64,000 nucleotides of DNA from contig NZ_JNZP01000026.1 in NCBI RefSeq assembly GCF_000725545.1, forward strand, positions 1-64,000. The letters are read 5' to 3'. The translations under genes were made by a program, and so were the position numbers. Source of the stretch: Streptomyces exfoliatus (lineage in GTDB: Bacteria; Actinomycetota; Actinomycetes; Streptomycetales; Streptomycetaceae). Positions 1-7,318 of the stretch are shown piece by piece. The notes beneath the pieces are model-generated. The model was not told the DNA's origin. It did not search any database and saw nothing but the letters and a program-made list of their open reading frames with translations. Within the stretch, counting starts at the first letter, position 1. Each line of letters starts with the position of its first letter.

Positions 1-141
1 ATAGCCCACCAACGCGTCGGTGTGCCCGAGCATCCGCGTCTCACCGACACCGGTCAGACCCTCGTCGGTATGGACCAGGACATAGGTCAGGTTGCGCCAC
101 GGCGTCCCGACGACGTGCGTGCTGATTCCCGTGATGCGCAC
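1..141 (-). CDS. Mandelate racemase/muconate lactonizing enzyme family protein, N-terminal fragment
   Basis: This is the first 47 codons of a gene that continues off the left edge of the window. It starts with GTG at 141, with GGGAG a few bases upstream. The translation begins MRITGISTHVVGTPWRN and continues with LTYVLVHTDEGLTGVGE, the usual opening beta-strand pattern of the enolase-superfamily N-terminal capping domain (compare DgoD at 6113, which has FLRVDTDEGVTGWGE in the same place). The catalytic barrel is outside the window, so the substrate cannot be told; a sugar-acid dehydratase or cycloisomerase is the likely class given the sugar-acid genes that follow. It is divergent from an IclR regulator that probably controls it. 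Confidence 0.8.
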   Translation of the reverse strand, partial: MRITGISTHVVGTPWRNLTYVLVHTDEGLTGVGETRMLGHTDALVGY

Positions 142-329
142 GGTGGTTGCTCCCGGGGCTCGGAGGGGATGTTCGATATGCCGAATGGCGTTCGGTGGAT
201 CGGCGAGACCGTAGGCAGCGGTCCGCCGGGGTGTCAATGGGAGCGCGTCCAGTCGACCCGGCCCCGGCGCTGCCGTCGCTCCGCTCCTGTCGAAGCCGTT
301 GCCCGTCCCGGGGTGCGCCGCTAGTCTCT

Positions 330-364
330 GTTCGCGATTTCGATCGCGGTACGGGATTTCGAAC
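330..364. promoter_or_regulatory. Candidate IclR-type operator between divergent genes
   Basis: A 35-bp element lies in the divergent spacer. It begins GTTCG and ends CGAAC, contains the perfect inverted repeat CGCGAT-TTCG-ATCGCG (333-348), and carries the 8-mer GATTTCGA twice (336-343 and 355-362), 19 bp apart, so both copies lie on about the same helical face. It ends 24 bp before the IclR start. Autoregulation by the adjacent IclR protein is an inference. Confidence 0.5.
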
Positions 365-387
365 AGGCGGAAGCGAGGTGGGGACCC

Positions 388-1158
388 ATGGGACGACTCG
401 TTCCTGCGGTGACCAGGGCATTCGACATACTGGAGCTCTTCCTTGAGGGCGACGGGACGCTGTCCTCGCCCGAGATCACCCGCAGGCTCCAGCTGCCCCG
501 CACGACCACGCACGAACTGGTCAGCACACTGACCGCCCGCAACTACCTCGTACCGGCCCCGGACCAGCCAGGCCGCTACCGGCTCGGCGTCCGCGCCTAC
601 CAGCTCGGCAGCCGGTACGCCGAGCAGCTCGACCTCGCGGCCGAGGGCCACCAGGTCGCCCGCGAACTGGTCGACACCTGCGGCGAGACGGTCCACGTGG
701 CCGTCCTCGAGGACGCGGACGTCATCTACATCGCCAAGGTCGACTCCACCCGCGCCGTACGGATGGTCTCCGCGACCGGGCGCCGACTGCCCGCCCACTG
801 CACCGCCGTCGGCAAGATGCTGCTCGCCGCCCTCCCGGAGTACGAACTCGACGAACGGCTCGAAGGCCGCGAGCTCACCGCCATGACACCCGGCAGCCTC
901 TCCGACCCGGACGCCCTGCGCGCCGCGCTCGCGGAGATCAGGATCCTCGGGGTCGCCGTGGAGCAGCAGGAGTCCAACCCCGACGTCAGCTGTGTCGCCG
1001 CGCCCGTCCGCGACCGCTCCGGCCGGGTGGTCGCCGCCCTCTCCGTCTCGGTGCCGGCGCACCGCTGGACGGAGGACCGGGAGAACGAACTCACCGCCCT
1101 CGCCGTGAAGGGCGCGAACCAGCTGTCGGTACGCCTCGGCCACCGGTTCGTACGCTGA
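388..1158 (+). CDS. IclR family transcriptional regulator
   Basis: A 256-residue protein of usual IclR length. The N-terminal winged helix-turn-helix (about 6-65) includes SSPEITRRLQLPRTTTHELVSTL. The C-terminal effector domain (about 75-250) has the typical segments HVAVLEDADVIYIAKVDS, LPAHCTAVGKMLLA and an ending like VAALSVSVPAHR. It is divergent from the enolase-superfamily gene at the left edge, with a dyad-rich element between them, so it probably senses a sugar acid or aromatic acid handled by that gene. Start chosen at ATG 388, preceded by AGCGAGGTGGGG (weak RBS). It converges on the ROK gene at 1195. Confidence 0.9.
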   Translation: MGRLVPAVTRAFDILELFLEGDGTLSSPEITRRLQLPRTTTHELVSTLTARNYLVPAPDQPGRYRLGVRAYQLGSRYAEQLDLAAEGHQVARELVDTCGETVHVAVLEDADVIYIAKVDSTRAVRMVSATGRRLPAHCTAVGKMLLAALPEYELDERLEGRELTAMTPGSLSDPDALRAALAEIRILGVAVEQQESNPDVSCVAAPVRDRSGRVVAALSVSVPAHRWTEDRENELTALAVKGANQLSVRLGHRFVR

Positions 1159-1194
1159 GCCGGGGCCGCCGATGAGGGGCCGGGTCGCCAAGGG

Positions 1195-2472
1195 TCAGGA
1201 CCCCGCGTCGGTGGACCCGACCCGTCCGGCGTCCCTCCGCTCGCGCGGCCGGCGCATCCGGCTGACCGGGCCGAAGACCTCCCGGTCGTCGAGGAAGCCC
1301 TCCAGGGCGAAGGCGGCCGCGCCCCGGGTGACCGCGTTGTGCGGCACCGCGCTGCGCCGCAGGGTCGCGGCCCGGTGCGGCAGCGGCAGCGCGTGCCGGG
1401 TGACCGCCTCGTAGGTGGCGGTCAGCAGGCGCTCGCCGAGCAGGTCCGCGACCTGGTTGCCGAGGACGAGGACCTGGGGGTTGAGCAGATTGACCAGGTT
1501 CGCCACCGCCGCGCCCAGATAGCGCCCCGTCCGGTCGACGGCCTCGGCGGCCACCGGATCCCCGGCCGCCTCGGCGCGGGCGAGCGCGGCGACCGTGACC
1601 GCGTCGTCGGGGTCCGTCGCCCGTTCGTCGCCGGGTGCCAGCTCGCGCCAGGTCACGGCGATGCCCCGGGTGCTGACGTACGCCTCCACGCAGCCCCGGT
1701 TGCCGCAGGTGCAGAGCCGGCCGTCGATCGCGAGACAGGTGTGGCCCCATTCGCCCGCGCTGTTGGTGAACCCCCGGTAGAGCTGCCCGTCGACGGCGAT
1801 CCCGGCGCCGACGCCGGCCCGCAGGGTGAGGACCACCAGGTCGTCCACCTCCCGCCCGGCGCCGAACCACAGCTCGGCGACCGTGCTGGCCCGCAGCGGG
1901 TTGTCGAGCCAGAGGGGCAGCCCGAGGCGCTCGGCCAGCAGGGCGCGCAGCGGCACCTCGTGCCAGGACCAGTACGGGGAGAAGGAGGAGACCCCGCCCT
2001 CGCGCTCCACCATGCCCGGCACGCTGACGCCCACCCCGAGCACGCGCGCGCGGGACACGCCGGAGCCGCGCAGCAGTTCCTCGACGCAGCCGACGAGCCG
2101 CTCGACCACGTCGGCGGGCCGGACGTCGCCCGGGGGCAGCGGGCGCTCGACGGAGTGCCGGACGTCGAGGGCCAGATCGAAGAGCTCGGCGTGGACGGAG
2201 GTCTCGGCGATGTCGACGCCGATGAGCGCGCCGCGTTCGGCGTTGACCGCGAGCCGCGCGCGGGGCCGGCCGCCGCTGGAGTCCTCGTGGCCCGCCTCGA
2301 CGAGGACGCCCGCCTCCAGCAGCTCCGCGGTCAGATTGGCGACGGTGGCGAAGGAGAGTCCGGTCGCCGCCGCGAGGTCCTGCCGGCTCATGGCGCCGGA
2401 GCCCGAGTAGAAGCGGCGCAGGACCTCGAAGCGGTTGAGGCGGCGAATGTCCTGCGACGTCCGCTTGATCAT
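1195..2472 (-). CDS. ROK family transcriptional regulator (probable galactose-pathway repressor)
   Basis: A 425-residue ROK repressor. The N-terminal winged HTH (about 10-65, with MSRQDLAAATGLSFATVANLTAELLE, given here only as a region) is followed by the ROK sugar-kinase-like domain. That domain has the zinc signature C254-T-C256-G-N-R-G-C261 and the upstream GEWGH segment typical of the family. The C-terminal approximately 30 residues are Arg-rich and poorly conserved in character. It is divergent from the lactonase/aldolase/kinase/SDR/DgoD operon beginning at 2614, which makes it the obvious candidate repressor; the inducer is inferred to be galactose or an intermediate of that pathway. 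It converges on the IclR gene. Confidence 0.9.
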   Translation of the reverse strand: MIKRTSQDIRRLNRFEVLRRFYSGSGAMSRQDLAAATGLSFATVANLTAELLEAGVLVEAGHEDSSGGRPRARLAVNAERGALIGVDIAETSVHAELFDLALDVRHSVERPLPPGDVRPADVVERLVGCVEELLRGSGVSRARVLGVGVSVPGMVEREGGVSSFSPYWSWHEVPLRALLAERLGLPLWLDNPLRASTVAELWFGAGREVDDLVVLTLRAGVGAGIAVDGQLYRGFTNSAGEWGHTCLAIDGRLCTCGNRGCVEAYVSTRGIAVTWRELAPGDERATDPDDAVTVAALARAEAAGDPVAAEAVDRTGRYLGAAVANLVNLLNPQVLVLGNQVADLLGERLLTATYEAVTRHALPLPHRAATLRRSAVPHNAVTRGAAAFALEGFLDDREVFGPVSRMRRPRERRDAGRVGSTDAGS

Positions 2473-2526
2473 GACTGCTGTCCTCCGCGCTCGTACGGCC
2501 CCGTTCGCGGAATCTTATTCAAAGGG

Positions 2527-2570
2527 TTGGAAGAAGCGGGCGGCGGGATATTTACAACCGTTAGACGAAC
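2527..2570 (+). promoter_or_regulatory. Promoter and candidate operator of the DeLey-Doudoroff operon
   Basis: TTGGAA (2527-2532) and TATTTA (2549-2554) are separated by 16 bp and read toward the lactonase gene. The dyad GTTAGACGAAC (2560-2570, fitting GTTnGnCnAAC) would cover the transcription start. An AT-rich tract of this kind is unusual in the region. Regulation by the divergent ROK protein is inferred. Confidence 0.5.
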
Positions 2571-2613
2571 CCGTAATTTTTCTTCGACCCACTCGCACGA
2601 CAGAGGAGGCCGG

Positions 2614-3519
2614 ATGCAGCACCTCAGGGCCGAACCCTGCTCCCCTCAGCCCGGACGCCTGACGGAAGGACCCGTCTGGGACCCCCGGCGCCAGGAACTG
2701 CTCTGGGTGGACATACCCGAGGGGCTCGTCCACCGTGCCGCGCTCGCCCACGAGCGGGCCCGCCCCGACCTGACGCCCCTGGCCACCCTCCGGTTCGACC
2801 GCCCCGTCGGCGCCGTCCTGCCCTGCGCCTCCGGAGCCCTCCTCGCCGCGGCGGGCACCTCGTTCCTCCGCCTGGAGGAGGACCGGCCGGTCGCCGAGGC
2901 CGTCGAGGTCGCCGCGCCCGCGCTCCCCGACGACGGCCGGCCGCGCCGTATGAACGACGCCGCCGTCGACCCCGCGGGCCGGCTGCTCGCCGGGACCATG
3001 GCGTACGACGAGAGCCCCGGCGCGGGCGCGCTCTACCGCCTCGACGCGGCGGGCCTCGTCACGCTCCTCGGCTCCGTCACCATCTCCAACGGCCTCGGCT
3101 GGAGCCCCGACGGCACCCGCCTCTACTACGCCGACAGCCCCACCGGCCGGGTCGACGTCTTCGCCTACGACCCGCTGACGGGCGCTCTGAGCGACCGCCG
3201 CCCCTTCGCCGTCCTGGACAGGGGCGTCGCCGACGGCCTCACCGTCGACAGCGAGGGGCGCGTCTGGGTGGCCGTGTGGGGAGGCGGCGAAGTCCTCGCG
3301 TTCACCCCCGAAGGCGCCCTCCACGCGCGCGTGGAGGTGCCCGCCTCGCACGTGACGAGCTGCGCCTTCGCCGGACCGGACCTCGACGTCCTCGTCATCA
3401 CCACCGCGAGCGAGGGCCTCGACGAGCAGCGCCGCGCGGCCGAGCCCCACGCGGGACGGCTCTTCGTCTGCCGCCCCGGCGCCACCGGTCTGCCCCAGCC
3501 CCCGTACGCCGACCGCTGA
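2614..3519 (+). CDS. SMP-30/gluconolactonase family protein (probable galactonolactonase)
   Basis: A 301-residue six-bladed propeller lactonase. Start at ATG 2614, chosen because a strong GAGGAGG lies 4 bases upstream and homology begins there (EGPVWDPRRQELLWVDI). The predicted divalent-metal and substrate residues are present: E18 (TEGP), N114 (RRMND), N159 (ISNGLGWSPDG) and D207 (VADGL). In context it should hydrolyse the aldonolactone made by the SDR encoded at 5364 to the free aldonate used by DgoD at 6113. It is the first gene of the operon and is divergent from the ROK repressor. Gluconolactone or arabinonolactone activity cannot be excluded from sequence. Confidence 0.88.
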   Translation: MQHLRAEPCSPQPGRLTEGPVWDPRRQELLWVDIPEGLVHRAALAHERARPDLTPLATLRFDRPVGAVLPCASGALLAAAGTSFLRLEEDRPVAEAVEVAAPALPDDGRPRRMNDAAVDPAGRLLAGTMAYDESPGAGALYRLDAAGLVTLLGSVTISNGLGWSPDGTRLYYADSPTGRVDVFAYDPLTGALSDRRPFAVLDRGVADGLTVDSEGRVWVAVWGGGEVLAFTPEGALHARVEVPASHVTSCAFAGPDLDVLVITTASEGLDEQRRAAEPHAGRLFVCRPGATGLPQPPYADR

Positions 3520-3528
3520 GCCGTACCG

Positions 3529-3590
3529 CCGCGCCCTCCCCCCACCCACACCGCGCCCTCCCCGTACCAAGGCCGCGCCCTCCCCGTACC
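3529..3590 (+). repeat. Imperfect 22-bp tandem repeats in an operon spacer
   Basis: The C-rich unit CCGCGCCCTCCCCGTACC occurs at 3551-3568 and 3573-3590, with a shortened copy from 3529. The copies are 22 bp apart. They fill the gap between the lactonase and aldolase genes and contain no open start. Probably a slippage product with no function of its own. Confidence 0.7.
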
Positions 3591-3612
3591 GAGGAAGAAG
3601 CAGCAACACGCC

Positions 3613-4329
3613 ATGACCGCCCCGCACCCGACAGCCGCCGCGCCCGACGGACTCCGGGCCGCGCTCGCCGCCGCCCCCGTCATCGCGATCCTCCGCGCCA
3701 CCTCCGCCACCCGGCTCGCCGAGGTCACCGACACCCTCCTCGCGTCCGGCGTCCGCGCCGCCGAGTTCACCCTCACCACCCCCGGGGTGCTCGACGCGCT
3801 CCGCGAGTACGCCGCCGACGCCCCGCCCGGACTCGCCCTCGGCGCCGGCACCGTGACCACGCCCGCCGAGGCACAGGCGGCCGTCGAGGCGGGCGCCACC
3901 TACCTCATCACCCCGACCACCTCCGTCGAGGTCATCAAGGAGGCCGTACGCCTGGGCGTCCCGGTGCTCCCCGGCGCGTACACCCCCACCGAGATCCTCA
4001 CCGCCTGGCGGGCGGGCGCCACCATGGTGAAGCTGTTCCCCGCCGCCACCGGCGGACCGGAGTACCTCCGCGCCGTCCGCGCCCCGCTGCCCGACGTGCC
4101 GCTCGTGCCGACCGGCGGCATCGGCGCCGCGGACGCCCCCGCCTACCTCGCCGCCGGAGCCACCGCGCTCGGCATCGGCAGCCCCCTCGTCGGCGACGCC
4201 TGCGAGGGCGGCTCCCTCGCGGCCCTCGCCGACCGCGCGGCCGCCTTCCTCGAAGGGATACGCCAGGACGGGATACGCCGCAACGGAACACGCCAGGACG
4301 GGATACGCCGAGACGGAGCGGGTCGATGA
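3613..4329 (+). CDS. 2-dehydro-3-deoxy-phosphogluconate/phosphogalactonate aldolase (KDPG/KDPGal aldolase)
   Basis: A 238-residue class I aldolase of the KDPG family, slightly longer than the usual 205-215. Family landmarks: AAEFTLTTPG with E51 as the expected general acid/base, GAGTVTTPAEA, PGAYTPTEI, MVKLFPA with K140 as the Schiff-base lysine, and PTGGIG for phosphate binding. It cleaves the phosphorylated 2-keto-3-deoxy sugar acid to pyruvate and glyceraldehyde 3-phosphate. The extra length is a C-terminal tail made of repeated GIRQDGIRR units. Its stop overlaps the kinase start by four bases (ATGA), so the two are translationally coupled. The RBS (GAGGAAG) is rather distant from the ATG. 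Confidence 0.92.
   Translation: MTAPHPTAAAPDGLRAALAAAPVIAILRATSATRLAEVTDTLLASGVRAAEFTLTTPGVLDALREYAADAPPGLALGAGTVTTPAEAQAAVEAGATYLITPTTSVEVIKEAVRLGVPVLPGAYTPTEILTAWRAGATMVKLFPAATGGPEYLRAVRAPLPDVPLVPTGGIGAADAPAYLAAGATALGIGSPLVGDACEGGSLAALADRAAAFLEGIRQDGIRRNGTRQDGIRRDGAGR
4261..4310 (+). repeat. 30-bp period direct repeat inside the aldolase 3' end
   Basis: The 20-mer CGCCAGGACGGGATACGCCG occurs at 4261-4280 and again, identical, at 4291-4310, in frame. It encodes the repeated tail RQDGIRR-x3-RQDGIRR. Copy number is likely to vary between strains because the period is a multiple of three. Confidence 0.85.
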
Positions 4330-5294
4330 AGCGCGGGAGCCCGGCGGCCCTCGTCACGCTCGGCGAGGCCATGGCGGTGGCCGCCGCGACCGAGCCCGGT
4401 CCGCTCGCCACCGGCACCCCCCTCCGCCTCGGCTGGGCCGGCGCCGAGGCGACCGTCGCCATCGGCGTCAGCCGCCTCGGCCATACGGCCGCCTGGACCG
4501 GCCGCGTCGGCGACGACGCCGCCGGAGCCATGATCCTCGCGGGGCTCCGCGCCGAGGGCGTCGACGTGTCCGCCGCCCGTACCGACCCGGCCGCGCCCAC
4601 CGGCCTGACGCTCCGTGAGCGCCGCACCGCCGACCGGCTCCGCGTCAGCTACTACCGCGCCGGGCTCGCGGGCTCCCGGCTCGCCCCCGAGGACCTCGAC
4701 GAAGAGCGGATCACCGGCGCGCGGATCCTCCATGTCACCGGCATCACCCCGGCGTTGAGCGCCACCGCGCGTGCCGCCGTCGAGCACGCCGTCTCGCTCG
4801 CCCGCGCCGCCGGGGTCACCGTCTCCTTCGACGTCAACCACCGCGAACGCCTCTGGAGCCGCGCCGAGGCCGCCGAGGTGCTCGCCCGCCTCCTCCCGTA
4901 CACCGACATCGTCTTCGCGGGACCCGAGGAGGCCGCCCTCTTCGTGCCCGACGTGCCCGAGGACGAACCCGGCCGGATGGCCCGCGCCCTCACCCGGCTC
5001 GGCCCCGCGCAGGCCGTGCTCAAACTCGGCGGGCGGGGTGCCCTCGTGGCCACCGCCGACGACGCCCTGCACGTCCGGCCCGCCGTCCCCGTCACCGCCG
5101 TCGACCCCGTCGGCGCGGGCGACGCCTTCGTCTCCGGCTACCTCGCCGCCCTCCTCGACGGCTCGCCCGTGGAGGAGCGCCTGCGCCTCGCCGCGCTCAG
5201 CGGGGCCTTCGCGGTCTCGGTCCCCGGCGACTGGGAAGGCCTCCCGCGCCGCGCCGAACTCGGCCTGCTCACGGCCCAGGACATCACCCGCTGA
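4326..5294 (+). CDS. PfkB family sugar kinase (probable 2-dehydro-3-deoxy-galactonate/gluconate kinase)
   Basis: A 322-residue ribokinase-like protein. It has the N-terminal LVTLGEAMA strand, the RLGHTAAWTGRVGDDAAG segment and, near the C terminus, the second PfkB signature DPVGAGDAF (260-268) with catalytic base D266 and the anion hole GAG. The segment ILHVTGITPALS and VSFDVNHRERLW resemble 2-keto-3-deoxygluconate kinases. It phosphorylates the DgoD product to make the substrate of the aldolase encoded immediately upstream. Its ATG overlaps the aldolase stop (ATGA, 4326-4329), which fixes the start. Exact stereospecificity (KDG or KDGal) is not readable from sequence. Confidence 0.9.
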   Translation: MKRGSPAALVTLGEAMAVAAATEPGPLATGTPLRLGWAGAEATVAIGVSRLGHTAAWTGRVGDDAAGAMILAGLRAEGVDVSAARTDPAAPTGLTLRERRTADRLRVSYYRAGLAGSRLAPEDLDEERITGARILHVTGITPALSATARAAVEHAVSLARAAGVTVSFDVNHRERLWSRAEAAEVLARLLPYTDIVFAGPEEAALFVPDVPEDEPGRMARALTRLGPAQAVLKLGGRGALVATADDALHVRPAVPVTAVDPVGAGDAFVSGYLAALLDGSPVEERLRLAALSGAFAVSVPGDWEGLPRRAELGLLTAQDITR

Positions 5295-5363
5295 CGCGCG
5301 GCCCCCTCCGTCTCCGAACGAAAGACCCCAGTCCGCACCCCGGAAACACCAGGAACCCACACC

Positions 5364-6116
5364 ATGAACCGCTTCTCCGGACAGACCGCCGTCGTCACCG
5401 GTGCGGCCTCCGGCATCGGCGCCGCGAGCGCCGCCCGGCTCGCCGCCGAGGGCGCGTCGGTCCTCGTCTCCGACATCGCCGACGAGGCGGGCGAGGCCGT
5501 AGCCGCCGCGATCCGCGCCGACGGGGGCCGCGCCGCCTACGTACGCTGTGACGTCTCCTCCGAGGAGGACTGGACAGCCCTGCGCGCCGAGGCCCACGCA
5601 CGCTTCGGCCCCGTGAGCATCCTCCACAGCAACGCCTTCACCCACACCGCCGCCGCCGCCCACGAACTTCCCGTCGCCGTCTGGGACCGGGAGATGGCCG
5701 TCAACCTGCGGGCCCTCTACCTCGCCACCCGCACCTTCCTCGACGACCTGCGCGCCGAGCGCGGCACCCTCGTCGCCACCTCCAGCGTCCACGCCGACTT
5801 CGGCCTGCCCGGCTACCCCGCCTACGCCGCCGCGAAGGGCGGCATGTGCGCCCTCGTCCGCCAGTTCGCCGTCGAATACGGGCCCGAGGTGCGCTTCAAC
5901 TCCGTCCTGCCCGGGCCGATCCTCACCGACGTCTGGAACGACGTCGACGAGGAGGGACGCCGGCTCTCCGCCGACGCCACCGCGCTCGCCCGGCTCGGCC
6001 GTCCCGAGGAGGTCGCCTCCGCCGTCGCCTTCCTCGCCTCAGCCGACGCCACCTACATCACCGGAACCAACCTGGTCGTCGACGGCGGCTGGACCGTGAA
6101 GAAGGACTCGAAGTGA
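5364..6116 (+). CDS. SDR family oxidoreductase (candidate galactose dehydrogenase)
   Basis: A classical 250-residue short-chain dehydrogenase. The cofactor motif TGAASGIG spans 12-19, an acidic residue follows beta-2 (LVSDIAD, favouring NAD), the NAG motif is modified to SNAF, and the catalytic Ser is near 140 with Y154 and K158 (YAAAK). It ends in the standard ITGTNLVVDGGW. Neighbours act on galactonolactone and galactonate, so oxidation of D-galactose to the lactone is the best assignment. An alternative is a sugar-acid or 2-keto-sugar-acid dehydrogenase. The stop overlaps the DgoD start by four bases (GTGA). Confidence 0.82.
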   Translation: MNRFSGQTAVVTGAASGIGAASAARLAAEGASVLVSDIADEAGEAVAAAIRADGGRAAYVRCDVSSEEDWTALRAEAHARFGPVSILHSNAFTHTAAAAHELPVAVWDREMAVNLRALYLATRTFLDDLRAERGTLVATSSVHADFGLPGYPAYAAAKGGMCALVRQFAVEYGPEVRFNSVLPGPILTDVWNDVDEEGRRLSADATALARLGRPEEVASAVAFLASADATYITGTNLVVDGGWTVKKDSK

Positions 6117-7258
6117 AGATCACCTCCCTGCGTACCTACCTCGTCGCCCCGCGCTGGTGCTTCCTGCGCGTCGACACCGACGAGGGCGTCACCGGATGGG
6201 GCGAGCCCGTCGTCGAGGGCCGCGCGCACACCGTCGCCGCCGCCGTCGAGGAGCTCTCCGACTACCTGGTCGGCCAGGACCCCATGAAGATCGAGGACCA
6301 CTGGCAGGTCCTCACCAAGGGCGGCTTCTACCGGGGCGGCCCGGTCCTCTCCAGCGCCGTCGCCGGCATCGACCAGGCGCTGTGGGACATCACGGGCAAG
6401 GCCCTCGGCGTCCCCGTGTGGCAGCTCCTCGGCGGCAACGTCCGCGACCGCGCCCGCGTCTACAGCTGGATCGGCGGCGACCGCCCCGACGAGGTCGCCT
6501 CCGAGGCCCTGGCCCGCAAGGACGAGGGCTTCACCGCGATCAAGATGAACGCCTCGGCGCAGCTGCGGCTCATCGACACCCCCGCCGCCACCCAGGCCAT
6601 CGTGGACCGGGTCGCCTCGATCCGGGAGGCCGTCGGCGACGAGTTCGACATCGCCGTCGACTTCCACGGCCGACTCACCGCCCCGATGGCCCGCCGGGTC
6701 CTGCCGCTCCTGGAGCCGTACCTGCCCTTCTTCGTGGAGGAGCCGGTCGTCCCGGAGATGAGCGACCACATCGGCGACATCGTCCGCTCCACGTCCATCC
6801 CCATCGCGACCGGCGAACGCCTCTACTCCCGCTGGGACTTCAAGAAGGTCCTCGCCCAGGGCATCGCCGTCGCCCAGCCGGACCTCTCGCACGCCGGCGG
6901 CATCTCGGAGGTGCGCAGGATCGCCGCCATGGCGGAGGCGTACGACGTGTCGCTCGCCCCGCACTGCCCGCTGGGACCGATCGCGCTCGCCTCCTGCCTC
7001 CAGGTCGGCTTCGCGGCGCCGAACCTGCTGATCCAGGAACAGAGTCTCGGCATCCACTACAACACCGGCTCCGACCTGCTCGACTATCTGGTCGACCCCT
7101 CGGTCTTCCGGTACGAGGACGGGAACGTGGGCCTGCCGACCGGGCCCGGCCTCGGCATCGAGGTCGACGCGAAGGCCGTCGAGCGGGCGGCCGAGGTGGG
7201 GCACCGCTGGCGCAACCCGGCCTGGCGGCGGGACGACGGCTCGCTCGCCGAGTGGTAG
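6113..7258 (+). CDS. dgoD: D-galactonate dehydratase
   Basis: A 381-residue enolase-superfamily protein that matches E. coli DgoD along its length as I remember it (WxFLxxxTDEGVxGWGEPVxEGRA, FYRGGP, SAxAGIDQALWDI, AYDVxLAPHCPLGPIA, QEQSxGIHYN, ending VAEW/LAEW). The metal ligands and catalytic residues are present: D183 and H185 (VDFHGR), E209 (FVEEPV), E235 (ATGERL) and H284 (PHCPLGP). It dehydrates D-galactonate to 2-keto-3-deoxygalactonate. The GTG start at 6113 overlaps the SDR stop; an unbroken match from MKIT supports it. Last gene of the operon, followed directly by a strong hairpin. Confidence 0.93.
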   Translation: MKITSLRTYLVAPRWCFLRVDTDEGVTGWGEPVVEGRAHTVAAAVEELSDYLVGQDPMKIEDHWQVLTKGGFYRGGPVLSSAVAGIDQALWDITGKALGVPVWQLLGGNVRDRARVYSWIGGDRPDEVASEALARKDEGFTAIKMNASAQLRLIDTPAATQAIVDRVASIREAVGDEFDIAVDFHGRLTAPMARRVLPLLEPYLPFFVEEPVVPEMSDHIGDIVRSTSIPIATGERLYSRWDFKKVLAQGIAVAQPDLSHAGGISEVRRIAAMAEAYDVSLAPHCPLGPIALASCLQVGFAAPNLLIQEQSLGIHYNTGSDLLDYLVDPSVFRYEDGNVGLPTGPGLGIEVDAKAVERAAEVGHRWRNPAWRRDDGSLAEW

Positions 7259-7263
7259 TCACG

Positions 7264-7310
7264 ACATGAGGAAGGGCGGGCCCGCGAACGGGTCCGCCCC
7301 TTCCTCATGT
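7264..7310. terminator. Bidirectional terminator between dgoD and the galactanase gene
   Basis: An inverted repeat of about 21 bp begins ACATGAGGAAGG and ends CCTTCCTCATGT, with one bulge, one mismatch and a short GAA-containing loop. It lies between convergent stops (7258 and 7319), so it probably serves both. Confidence 0.85.
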
Positions 7311-7318
7311 GCGCCGCG

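Noticed and set aside
4143..5792. 549-codon minus-strand frame opposite the kinase and SDR genes
   Set aside because: Low-complexity shadow of two well-supported plus-strand genes.
2614..7258. Entner-Doudoroff (gluconate) pathway instead of the galactose route
   Set aside because: The dehydratase is an enolase-superfamily DgoD homologue rather than an Edd-type or gluconate dehydratase, and neighbours act on galactans; substrate crossover is still possible.
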